In this document: positions 43,001 through 51,497 of the stretch, piece after piece
Numbering within the stretch: position 1 is the first letter of the stretch
Layout: every line of letters starts with the position of its first letter
Source: Acholoe squamosa
Lineage: Eukaryota > Annelida > Polychaeta > Phyllodocida > Polynoidae
Assembly: GCA_949317995.1 (NCBI GenBank)
Contig: OX439035.1
Location: 81,903,959 to 81,967,958 of the forward strand
DNA length: 64,000 bases
Reading direction: 5' to 3'
Notes under the pieces: generated by a model
The model's database searches: none
Told to the model about the DNA's origin: nothing
What the model saw: the letters and a program-made list of their open reading frames with translations, nothing else
Program-made: the position numbers and the translations under genes

Positions 43001-46000
43001 CTTAAGGCGGTAACATCTGTTACCCCCAGATGTCCCTCCCAAACATGTACTCTACCAACTGTCAAACACCCAGAAATAGTAACGATAGTTTGCTCAATAT
43101 GAGCAGACTGGTAGGGGAATGTGCAGTGTATTTATTTTTGCTTTTTCATTATCTGAACCACGGACCTGAAAGACTGGATTCGAATCAGTATAGCTCACAT
43201 AGCCATTATCAGCTGGGGGCCGCCATTAGACCCCGACGGCACTATGACTAACACCTTCAGCCCCCGACTCCGCAGTATATGCCAGGGATGCCTCCCATTG
43301 GTCAATAATACAATAGCCATGTGCCGTATAGCATTGCAGTCTATCAACTGTGCCATGGGTACCTGGTGGGAGAAATGGGAACTACTAATGGTAGGCCTTA
43401 ACATGACCTACAGAAGTACACTGGAAACCTGCCCTCACTCCGCCCGCTTCTCTCCTGCTACATATGCCCAACTAGTTGGATCCTGTTGGTTCTGCATGGG
43501 TGCACACACTCTCCCAGCAGAGTTTATCACTGGTGGGATATCTGAACATGTGGTGGAGAGTGTGAACTAAGCCTGAGACAGACAGAGTGCAGAATAAACA
43601 TTCACTAATTACTGTAATACCTCACGTATAAGGCGCGCCTTATACGTGAGGATGCACCCCTGGTGCGCCTTATAGAAGCAGAATTATTTAGGAGATACCC
43701 CCAATTAAGGGATTAAGATAAGGATTTGTTTGATATACCAACAGTTATTTTCTGTTAACCTCTTTTCCCATGTCTGTGACTTGACCTTGACACAACAGGA
43801 AGTGAGGGGAGAGGTAGGTGGGGGTGGAGCCCTATGCCTACGGTAGTTATGTGGAAACAGAAACCCAGCATACTACAGAAGATAATTTTTTTGCCCCACT
43901 TACCGTAAAACCCTACCTATAAGTCGACCCCACCTATAAGTCGACCCCCGTCTTTGAGAAACAAATTCGACCTATAGAAAAAAGGCTTGAGAAATATTAG
44001 CACTATAATCTATTATAGAAAAAACCCACCTATAAGTCAACCCCCCAACTTGGAATCAAAATTTGACTTATATGAGAAAAAAACATTTTTAAAAAATCGA
44101 TTATAGGCGGGGTTTTACTGTAGCTTTGTCACAGCTCTTTGATTCAAAAAGCATCAGAGAGCCTTTGATCTATAGTTTCTGAGTGACCCTATTTTATCAT
44201 GATATCAAAAGTGGATATTTTTTAGAAAAGGCTCCGATTATGAAGATCTTTTTTTGAAAAATTGCCAAAAATTGACCCCCTCCTAGAAAAATTTTCTTCT
44301 CATGATTTCCATCGGAAATCACTTGGGTCACTTAGATGAAGAACAGCTGTCCGGGAATAGCTATCCAAATCCTTTTGAATTATGGATCTATCACAATTGT
44401 AAGTGACAAAAGAAAATTATCTCCTGAGGCCACACCAAAAAAATAAGTTGGTCTACGGATTTCCCTCTCCATATTCTCGGAAATACAAATTTTTTTATTT
44501 TTTTTGAAAAAAATCTCGTCTACGGATTTCGCTCGCTTCACTTTCTACAAGTATTCTCTTTGTGATGTTTGGTAAAAAAAAATTTAAAACAATATGAGCA
44601 GATGGATATGGGAATCGCTATGTCACAGCTATGCTATGTTGCTTTGTCACAGCTCTTTTATTTAAAAAGCATCAGAAAAACCTTGATTTGTAGTTTCTGA
44701 CTGACCTTATTTCATCATAATATCAAAAGTGGTTAGGCCACACCAAAAAAATAAGTTGGTCTACGGATTTTGGATTTTTTTTTTTTTTTTAGTGTCGAAT
44801 GGATTCCTGGCTGGAAAAGTGAGGCGAGCGAAAAAAATTTATTTAAAAAAAAAATTTGCCAAACATCACAAAGAGGAAACTTGTAGAAAGTGAAGCGAGC
44901 GAGATCCGTAGATGAGATTTTTTTTTCAAAGAAAAAAAATTGTTTTTCCGAAAATATGGAGAGGTAAATCCGTAGACCAACTTATTTTTTTGGTGTGGCC
45001 TTATTTTTGAGAAAAGGCTCTGTTTTTGAAGATTTTATTTTTAGAAAAAGTGCCAAAATTTTCCCCCTCCTAGAAATTTTCTTCTCATGATTTCCATCGG
45101 AAATCACTTGGGTCACTTAGATGAAGAAAATAGCTATCCAAATCCTTTTGAATCATGGATCTATGAAAATTTTAAGGGACAGAAGAAAATTATCTCCTAA
45201 GGGCCAGTGACTGCAAGATTTTGTAGAAGGCTTCCATAGTTACCCACCAGGGGGCAGCACACTCTATACTCTCTCTTTTACAGATATACTGTAATCTCCC
45301 GCGTATAAGGCGCGTCTTATAGGCCAAACAAAATGCTGCTGGGTCTTATACGTGGGAGGTAAATTGCCTTAAGTGGGGTGCGCCTTATAGGGGGGGGGGG
45401 TATTTTTTACCATAGAACAGTACTAAACTAACAAAAATCTGCCCTCAGAGGTGCGCCTTATATGTTATAACAGACCTCCCTGAGTTGGGGGTGCGCCTTA
45501 TAGGCGAGCTGCGCCTTATACGCGAGAGATTATGGTACTGTTTTCATTACATAGATAACCTATCTGTGCTTTACCATAATGGTTAAATATAGTTATGGCT
45601 ACAAAAATTACATATTATTTGTAAGAAGTTATGAATGAATAGAATATAAGATGTTTAACATGCTGGCTCTGTGCTGCCACCTAGTGACACCTAAGGATTT
45701 CCATTGCCATCTAGTGGCAGATGGTGAAAACACCCATGGCACACCTCTCCCAAAGAAGGCCTTTTTTAATATCCAGTGTTTCAGGTCCGTGTCTGAACTT
45801 GTGAAATATGGTGCACCTGTATTGGAATTATTTAAATGTATGACATATTCTGACGACATTCTGTGCATGTTTTATTCCCCAAGATGGATTTTGGGAACTG
45901 TAAAATTCAGTCTGCACTATTCAACCCTACATTCTACTTTGTTTTCAAAATATAAAGTAATCTTGTCCTAGTATATCAGATTATTGTACGATCACTAACC

Positions 46001-46373
46001 ATGTCCAAGGATTACTAACTTAAAATCCTGTTCACATGTCATAACATTGTTATCCACTTGTTCTTCAGGCTTCAAGGTCATCACATTCAAGAATCCTTAC
46101 CTGGGTAACACTTGTGTGCCCTTCCAGCACTGGGCCTGCTCGCTGAACTGTGCTCAACAAATTGAGATTCCAGCTCGGCATGAGCAGATTGCAGCTGCTC
46201 GTGAACTGGATAGACAATATGACCAGTATATCCGTGACTGTCAGCGGCAGTGTAACGTAAACTACTCCACTGCCTGCCGCCCAGTCCATCGCACTCCTAG
46301 CACCACCTCAAGACGCTCCACCTCATCTAGGTCGTCAATACGTTCGCAGTCTTGCCATTGTTCTGTGTCATAA
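33957..46373 (+). CDS. Leucine-rich-repeat protein, LRRC58-like C-terminus (6 exons, 412 aa)
   Basis: Exons 33957-34082, 39356-39476, 40263-40360, 41619-41706, 41914-42414 and 46069-46373 join in frame (intron phases 0,1,0,1,1) to 412 codons and TAA. The N-terminus MPEDFHGYEILLLRRLQSD has no domain I know. LRRs occupy about residues 145-215 (WLSLKYNYLDRLPPDIGRM, LEQLMLTNNKLQ, LHNLMLDNNLLDALPGF). The C-terminal part has ERLQFWAAKAIIGLK, then NVCGYCNIAKL and VPFQHWACSLNC, a Cys-pair layout that I recall in vertebrate LRRC58 (CPNPKCGG...CSPEC). It ends in a Ser/Arg-rich tail. LRRC58-type proteins are thought to be scaffold or E3-adaptor proteins; no function is shown here. Exon 5 must start at 41914, because the acceptor 19 bases earlier gives a stop. 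Confidence 0.8.
34200..34312 (+). repeat. G-run pair in LRR intron 1
   Basis: Three G tracts of 9-14 bases within ~100 bp (34203, 34243, 34291), enclosing ggatttatcc. Possible degraded poly-G arm of an inverted-repeat element, with potential to form a G-quadruplex. Confidence 0.5.
35774..35980. mobile_element. TA-flanked palindromic element, gcgcgaaaat motif
   Basis: 207 bp in LRR intron 1: ctgtaaacatattaattttg ... aacatgtacgtttacag, TA on both sides. The motif gcgcgaaaat(a) or its complement occurs about seven times. Same design as the cgtataagg elements but a different motif. Confidence 0.75.
37275..37540 (+). repeat. Dispersed palindromic repeat with a tandemly doubled ~113-bp module
   Basis: The block gcggtaccgcgaagcggtac, gggagtgcgctatgatgatt, ...tgatgaggtctcacaataca, ...gaggcgtttttttacgcggt occurs twice (starts ~37304 and ~37421) with 2-4 differences. 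Inverse copy at 4815-5125. Confidence 0.8.
37573..38210. mobile_element. TA-flanked element built of ~13 taacacttagcagtt motifs
   Basis: 638 bp in LRR intron 1, gaactgctaagtgttac ... gtaacacttagcagttc, TA at both ends. The motif gtaaca(c/g)(t/a)tagcagtt or its complement occurs about 13 times, clustered near both ends, with unrelated AT-rich sequence in the middle. No ORF. Confidence 0.75.
38211..39085. other. LRR intron 1 sequence without recognised gene
   Basis: Contains a poly-T/poly-G junction at 38390 and, at ~38855-38935, repeats of acaccggcggc with ggcggcccaccggc. No exon is supported. Confidence 0.35.
39086..39252. mobile_element. Diverged TA-flanked palindromic element (cgtataagg family)
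   Basis: Begins ctgtaatacctcgtgtataa and ends ctacgg before TA; internal gcataaaaggcgcacc and aataaaaggcgctcc motifs. Right arm decayed. Confidence 0.6.
39356..39476 (+). CDS. LRR gene exon 2
   Basis: Acceptor ctgactttcag; encodes EIPHNLWYLAVTLDRKRERF and continues to KKYPRGRG; donor gtgagt. Phase 0 to 1. Confidence 0.8.
39533..40148. mobile_element. 616-bp composite cgtataagg element with internal tandem repeats, LRR intron 2
   Basis: Ends ccgcaatctcccgtgtagat and tctacgcgggagattacgg, flanked by TA. The middle has a 32-bp unit (gcgcctgtacaccgaccagg, ctgccgcgctaa) three times at 39791, 39823 and 39855, and ctatgagttcaagctgtcat several times. The same middle is found in the 50944-51497 element, so the two form one subfamily. 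Confidence 0.85.
40263..40360 (+). CDS. LRR gene exon 3
   Basis: Acceptor tctttttaacag; encodes ETLLSAYLNKYMFTELHLDG and the rest to TLPPE; donor gtaagatg. Phase 1 to 0. Confidence 0.8.
40361..41618. other. LRR intron 3, no repeat of known type
   Basis: Mostly unique AT-rich sequence; 41000-41110 has ggtaggt / gtgggtg phrases and 41280-41330 a C-rich tract. The plus-strand ORF at 41150-41386 shows no recognisable features. Confidence 0.35.
41619..41706 (+). CDS. LRR gene exon 4
   Basis: Acceptor tatttttcag; encodes ISTAGPSLNNYPCTFIIMKV and on to LTRFYR; donor gtaggc. Phase 0 to 1. Confidence 0.75.
41914..42414 (+). CDS. LRR gene exon 5 (leucine-rich repeats)
   Basis: Acceptor gatgcccttcag at 41902-41913; carries all clear LRRs and the start of the Cys tail. 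Donor gtaagt. The competing AG at 41893-41894 would put a stop in frame. Confidence 0.85.
42479..42711. mobile_element. TA-flanked palindromic element, tataagacgcacc subfamily, LRR intron 5
   Basis: 233 bp, same length as the 28066 copy and in opposite orientation: ccgtaaactcccgcgtataa ... tctacgcgggagattacgg, TA on both sides. High similarity to 28066 indicates recent activity of the subfamily. Confidence 0.9.
43620..43651. repeat. Perfect 32-bp palindrome, cgtataagg type
   Basis: cctcacgtataaggcg followed immediately by its exact complement cgccttatacgtgagg. It lies at the left end of a decayed cgtataagg element (actgtaatacc at 43610) and may be a fused pair of termini. Confidence 0.85.
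43903..44120. mobile_element. TA-flanked palindromic element, tataagtcgaccc subfamily
   Basis: 218 bp, ccgtaaaaccctacctataa ... tataggcggggttttactg, TA on both sides. Motif cctataagtcgacccc or its complement occurs six or so times. Same outline as the cgtataagg elements with a changed core. Confidence 0.85.
44123..44425 (+). repeat. Local direct duplication, copy A
   Basis: gctttgtcacagctctttga ... cttctcatgatttccatcgg ... gaaaattatctcct. Matches 44640-44735 plus 45001-45208; copy A lacks the 265-bp MITE found in copy B. Confidence 0.85.
44428..44590 (+). mobile_element. Half copy of the ggccacacc MITE
   Basis: Starts ggccacaccaaaaaaataag, ttggtctacggatttc and runs through gctcgcttcactttctacaa; equals the inverse of ~44845-45000. 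No second terminus. Confidence 0.75.
44640..45208 (+). repeat. Local direct duplication, copy B, split by a MITE
   Basis: 44640-44735 and 45001-45208 together match copy A at 44123-44425. The split is at the TTA target of the 265-bp MITE. Confidence 0.85.
44736..45000. mobile_element. PIF/Harbinger-like MITE, TSD TTA, with empty site next door
   Basis: 265 bp, ggccacaccaaaaaaataag ... cttatttttttggtgtggcc, flanked by TTA at 44733-44735 and 45001-45003. Copy A reads aaaagtggatattttttag without it. Long arms pair with each other, so the whole element can form a hairpin. Confidence 0.9.
45289..45535. mobile_element. TA-flanked palindromic element, cgtataaggcgc family, LRR intron 5
   Basis: 247 bp, ctgtaatctcccgcgtataa ... 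tatacgcgagagattatgg, TA at both ends. Closest in arrangement to the 914-1163 copy, in opposite orientation. Confidence 0.9.
46069..46373 (+). CDS. LRR gene exon 6 (C-terminus)
   Basis: Acceptor cttgttcttcag; begins GFKVITFKNPYLGNTCVPFQ and ends SRSSIRSQSCHCSVS, stop TAA at 46371-46373. Contains the last Cys pairs and an EIPARHEQIAAARELDR helix. Confidence 0.85.
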
Positions 46374-46611
46374 TGTATATATAATATTTGTGTTGTACAT
46401 AGTACGTTGTGGCCGTCATTGATTTAACAGTGGCCCCTCTGTCATGTGATTTTCGTTTGTCACCAGGTAAGGTGTTTAGTTGATGTGATAACACCAACTG
46501 ATTCATTGTGAACACTGATTTAATAGTTTGTTTCAAATATTGTAAGAAATCAGGTTGTCTCTATATGGCTATTGCTAGCCCTTTGAAATAGTTGCCATGT
46601 GATATGTATTA

Positions 46612-47073
46612 CCGTAATCTCCCGCGTAGAAGACGCGTTGCGCGTATAAGACGCACCCCAAACTCAGCACATGCATTTTTGCGTATAAGACGCACATTTT
46701 AATGCTGATATTTGTAAGATACCGTAAATCCCTGGTCATAAGCCGGATTTTTTTTTTCTATTTTGGGCCCAAACCGGCTTCTAAATTTTTCCCAAAGTCC
46801 CCCCCCCCCCGGCTTAAGACCGTTTTTTTTTTTACTATAGAATAAAGAGAAAATGGGAAAAATTTGACACCAAAACCGGCTTATAGGATTTCCCTGAACT
46901 CACCCCCCGGCTTATGACCGGGGCCGGCTTATGACCGGGGATTTACGGTAAGTACAATTCTATAGTAAAAGTACCCCTCGTATAAGACGCACCCCAAACT
47001 TGAGGAAATCCTATAAGACGCAGTAGGGATTTGTTTGGCGTAGAGGACGCGTCTTATACGCGGGAGATTACGG
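46612..47073. mobile_element. tataagacgcacc element interrupted by a second palindromic element
   Basis: ccgtaatctcccgcgtagaa ... tatacgcgggagattacgg, TA on both sides. Without the insert at 46722-46948 it is ~233 bp and matches 28066-28298. Confidence 0.9.
46722..46948. mobile_element. TA-flanked palindromic element, cataagccgg subfamily, nested
   Basis: 227 bp, ccgtaaatccctggtcataa ... gaccggggatttacgg. Motif ggcttatgaccggg or its complement several times. It sits at a TA in tttgtaaga-TA-gtac, which is intact (tttgtaagattagtac) at 28166-28181. Confidence 0.9.
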
Positions 47074-48727
47074 TATGTGGAACCTACAAATGTCAACCTT
47101 GTGTGTATGTGCTTTTGTTTATTGTTTTAATCAAGTCAACGTTAAACGTGCTATGCATTCATCTGGGGGAGAATTTCACTTAACAGCTTTAGTTGATTGA
47201 CTATCTTGTAATTGAATTAGGCAACAGAAAGTTGGTCATATTTTTTGACACACTTAAAATGCCTATTGCAACATGTCGTATATATAGTAAATGTATCGTC
47301 AGTGGAAGCTCATCATCTCACCCATAAACCAAAGACAAAACACAAAGGAGACTGACAACATATAGGAGCGATGTCACCATATAATAAGTCTCCTATGTAA
47401 TTTTCATAATCTTCACACCCATTTAATACGGTTCCATCGAGTTCATTATAAACAAAAATTGGCATCAAACAGCAACGTAATTTATATGCATTACAAAAAG
47501 CGGAAAGTTTACCAGGTGGGATTTCAGGATATTAATCCCAAAAGTCGCATTATTTTTGGGTTGGCATGCTATTTTAGGAGGTGTGTACACATGGTGTATT
47601 TTTATATATTGTAACTGGAAAATGCCCAAGGCAGTATTACTATCACCTTTTCTGCATCTATAGTTTTCTATGTGTGTAATAGAAAACAAAATCCATATCA
47701 TATTTGCCGAAATGCACAAAATTATATTGAAAGGAAATATAATTCAACAGCCAATCTTGTTATCAATTCATATCACGACATGAAAGGGTTCTTGCCCTCT
47801 CCTTCTAGCATATATATACATATGTATACACATGGCAATGTTAACACTCCAAGAGTATATCAATTGTTAACTTTTTCTTGTCAAATACCTGTATGGTGCT
47901 GGACATTAACTGTATACACATTTCAGCGGTACGATCAGGGGCACAAAACATGAGGAACCTCCAAGAGACATTATAATTGATAATCGATGCCCTGAGTTAT
48001 TTGTCACATGCCTCAGATATTTCGCTGCATTTGGAGTTCAGAGTTTGTATTCCTTCTGCATGTTTCTTCTGTGATTTGTACATTACAATTGTATCATAAG
48101 CAACTGTACCATTGTATGTAAGAAAATGGTTATTCAAGCTCTAGTTTCACACAGATGACGGTAGATACTATCAGAACCCTACTGGTTAGGCTTTATTCAT
48201 ACGGTTAAATGCATATTGTTAAACGCTTACAACCAGATTCAGTCGAGTTGAATAAGTTCTGAACAGTTTGTCTCTGACCGGAATATTTTTTAATAGGTCA
48301 TCTAGAGGTGCTCTTCAGTCTAAATGTATAGGTTTATCAAGGAGTGTCTGGAAAGAGTTACATTTCGGACACTGAAAGGTGACATCACACATAGAAGCTA
48401 GGAATGTGAGAAGTAGCCATTTATATGGTCTACAAGAGTGAAAGGAGTGTGTATTTATTATTCCTTATCCCGTCGTCAAAGACTTCGGTGCTGTTCCTGT
48501 AATTAACGAATCTGACTACATGTACTACTACAACCGCATGGTTCTTACAATTTTGTCCACATTGAGATAGAAGACAGACCTGTGTTGTGTTTATTTAAAA
48601 CTTAGGCATTTGTCACATGTTGGGAGAAAATCCCATGCAATTGAATATTGAAACTTTATCAGAAAAATGTTGACTTGTGGTCGTTTTTCAGTTATCACAA
48701 ATTTTAAACCCAACATTGTTTTAATAA
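47074..48727. other. Region downstream of the LRR gene, no gene seen
   Basis: AT-rich unique-looking sequence; it may hold part of the LRR 3' UTR, though I could not pick a poly(A) site. The short ORFs on both strands show no features. Confidence 0.35.
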
Positions 48728-49053
48728 GGGAGTGATCAATTTTTAACAACAGGGGGGGCTGGTGGGTTTGCACGCAGACACGCGAAAAAAAATGTTGGCC
48801 CCCCCCCCTTGATGGGTCAAAAATTTTTTGACCCCCTCCATCAGGGGCTGAAAACCGTGCGCGAACGCGCCTTTTTAACCTATAGTAATGCGCAGGCTTT
48901 TTCGCTCAAAACAGGTGAAATTATTTTGACCCCCCTGGTCAAGGGGTTGAAGAAATTCTGCGCCTCCCTGGTCAAGGGGTCAAAAAATTCTGACCCCCCC
49001 CCCCTTAAACCCACCAGCCCCCCCCCCCCCGTTGTTAAAAAATGATCACTCCC
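48728..49053. mobile_element. PIF/Harbinger-like MITE, TSD TAA
   Basis: 326 bp, gggagtgatcaatttttaac ... gttaaaaaatgatcactccc, flanked by TAA at 48725-48727 and 49054-49056. Related to 7455 and 10628 (gcgcaggctttttcgct interior) but with changed ends. Confidence 0.85.
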
Positions 49054-49056
49054 TAA

Positions 49057-50943
49057 GGATGTTGAAATTCACCTACAATATACTCAGTCCTATACATTGA
49101 CAATTACAGTTTGTATTGGGTATATATTAACTATCTATCTGCAGATCACTGCCAATTTTCTACTGCTGTTAAATTGTGATCCACCACAACGTATATAAAG
49201 AGGCAGGTATACCCAGCTACCCGGTAAATATCTCTTGGGAAGCTGCCAATCAAGCATATCTGAAAGTTCGGAACAGTTGTTATAGCTACTTAAAGTTGAC
49301 ACACGGTGGCAGCACTTTACCCTTGCAGAGTCTACAAGGCATTTTTCAGAAGATTGTTACTTCCATCCATCACCTCGCAATAGTTGCAACAAGACTTGGG
49401 GTATGGATTTGATATAGATTCAAGATTCAAGAAGGGTTTATTGACTAATGTAAGGATACATTCATGTCAGCAAGGATCAACATTGATTGAGCTATAAAGT
49501 CTTTTTATATACCAACTTAGCTGGTTTTGATTATCAGCCAATGAAACAAATCAGCTATTCGCTGCGGTCCTCTCGGGGGGGGGGCAGGTGGTACCCTTCT
49601 GATAACTGCTATCAGTGATAACTACTGGTAATCCGCTTCTGCAATGCCTGTGCCCATTGGACAATCCGCTACCTCGGTATATGACAATACATTTTATCGT
49701 AGCAGGCTTGCTCGATGATTTGCAGTAGGGTTTAATGATAAAATCTCAGAAAGTTTTCTGTTATCATTATGGTTTTTGTAGTAGTCCACAAGCTTAATGT
49801 ATTCCCCTTCAAAGGTTTTCCTGGAATTGTGCATTGATGGTACAGAGCAAGATAATACACTACACCGGATCTACATAGTGCATCAGAACACTGACAAACA
49901 CGCAGACGAGCAAAGCATATCATGAAGTGTTATTTCAATGGGTGTCAGTTACAATAAAAGTCCTATAGAGCGTGCCCACCGCGTGACCTATATAGCGCCG
50001 GCGGCCATGTTGGAAATACCAAACGTAAACAATGCCACTCCCCCTCACTGCACTGCAGTTAAGCAGCCTGAAATGGCTCAACATTTTTGCAAATAACTTC
50101 TGAACAAAACGTCTCCCATACTATCCAGGGGTATGCTTAGAAAGCCCAGACATTGGGGAATCTGCGGATATCCAAACATCTGATTTCTGATGAGTATGAT
50201 GGATGTAGGAATAGTTTTTCTCAGGTTTTCCATTTTCGGAAATGCCTGTCACTGTCACTAGTGTCAGTGCATGGGTAAATGAGAAAGTTAGATTTCCCTT
50301 GGCCACATTCTTAGCCCCATAACTTAGAACAAAACTTCCACCAGGCTATTCCATGATATGACAGGAAAAATATTGGGGGGTCCATATAATGAATTTTTGA
50401 AGGTCCTGGATGATTAAGGAATCAATTCTTTTAGGATTGTCATTTTCGGAAATAGTTGTCAGTGCATGGGCAAATCAGAGAGTAAGAAAGGGGCTGTATT
50501 TTCCCTGATCACATTCTTCTTGACCCCACAATTTTAGAATAAAACTTCCCCACATTATTTGATGGTATCAGTAAGGGTGTGATCATTTTTTAACAATGGG
50601 GGGGGGGGCTGGTTGGTTTTGGGGGGTGGGGGTCAGAATTTTTTTGACCTCTTTACCAGGAGAAGTCTAAATTCTTTTTCAACCCCTCTGAGCTTATATC
50701 CTTATATCCAATCAGAAATAAATTATTTTGGTCTTTCTATTTTTCGGAAATCCTTGTTAATACATGTAGATTGTCCCTGGCATTGGGGGGGGCTGCTTTT
50801 GAGGGTGCATAATTTTTCTATTCCTTTCCCAGTAATAACGACTCCGTTTAAACATAGATCTATGCCAACCCATTAATACTTGGTTTGTTAACGATTTATA
50901 TTTCACATTGCTATTTACAGCTCAGTCGGAAGCACAAGTACTA
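49057..50943. other. Intergenic stretch with repeat relics
   Basis: Includes a truncated gtgatcattttttaacaatg poly-G relic at 50577-50640, and a CpG-rich spot at 49970-50030 (gcgtgcccaccgcgtgacct, gcgccggcggccatgttgg) that resembles a TATA-less promoter with a YY1-like site. No gene is attached to it. Confidence 0.4.
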
Positions 50944-51497
50944 CCGTAATCTCCCGCGTAGAAGGCGCAGCTCGCGTAGAAGGCGCCCCCCCCCAACTCA
51001 GAGAAGGCCTTTTCACGTAGAAGGCGCACCTACCTCTTCTGGTTCAACTTCTGGAAAAAGCCGCGTATAAGGTGCCCCCCCAACTCACAGGGGGCTATTT
51101 TCGCGTAGAAGGCGCCCCCTCCCCACCCCCCCCACCCACCTCTATGAGTTCAAGCTGTCATCTGCACATGGTGGGCCTTATCCCCTGCGAGCGCATCGAC
51201 ACCGACCGGTCTGCCACGCTGCTGGCTCTATGAGTTCAAGCTGTCATCAGTACACGGTCAGCGTAATGCCTGCCGAGCGCCTGAACACGGACTGGGCTGC
51301 CGCGCTGCTAGCTCTATGAGTTCAAGCTGTCATCGGCGCATGGTGGGCCTTATTTTGGGGTGTTTTCCCAATTGAGATGCTGGAAAAACCCGCGTATAAG
51401 GCGCACCCCCAACTAAAGGCAATTACCCTCCCGCGTATAAGACCCAGCAGCATTTTGTTTGGCGTAGAAGACGCGCCTTAAACGCAGGAGATTACGG
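50944..51497. mobile_element. 554-bp composite cgtataagg element
   Basis: ccgtaatctcccgcgtagaa ... taaacgcaggagattacgg with TA flanks (TACTA also repeats on both sides). The interior repeats ctctatgagttcaagctgtc and ccgagcgcctg, shared with 39533-40148. Confidence 0.85.

Noticed and set aside
45651-45971. 106-residue plus-strand ORF in LRR intron 5
   Set aside because: Low-information frame overlapping an opposite ORF, with no domain or splice support; the adjacent exons join in phase without it.
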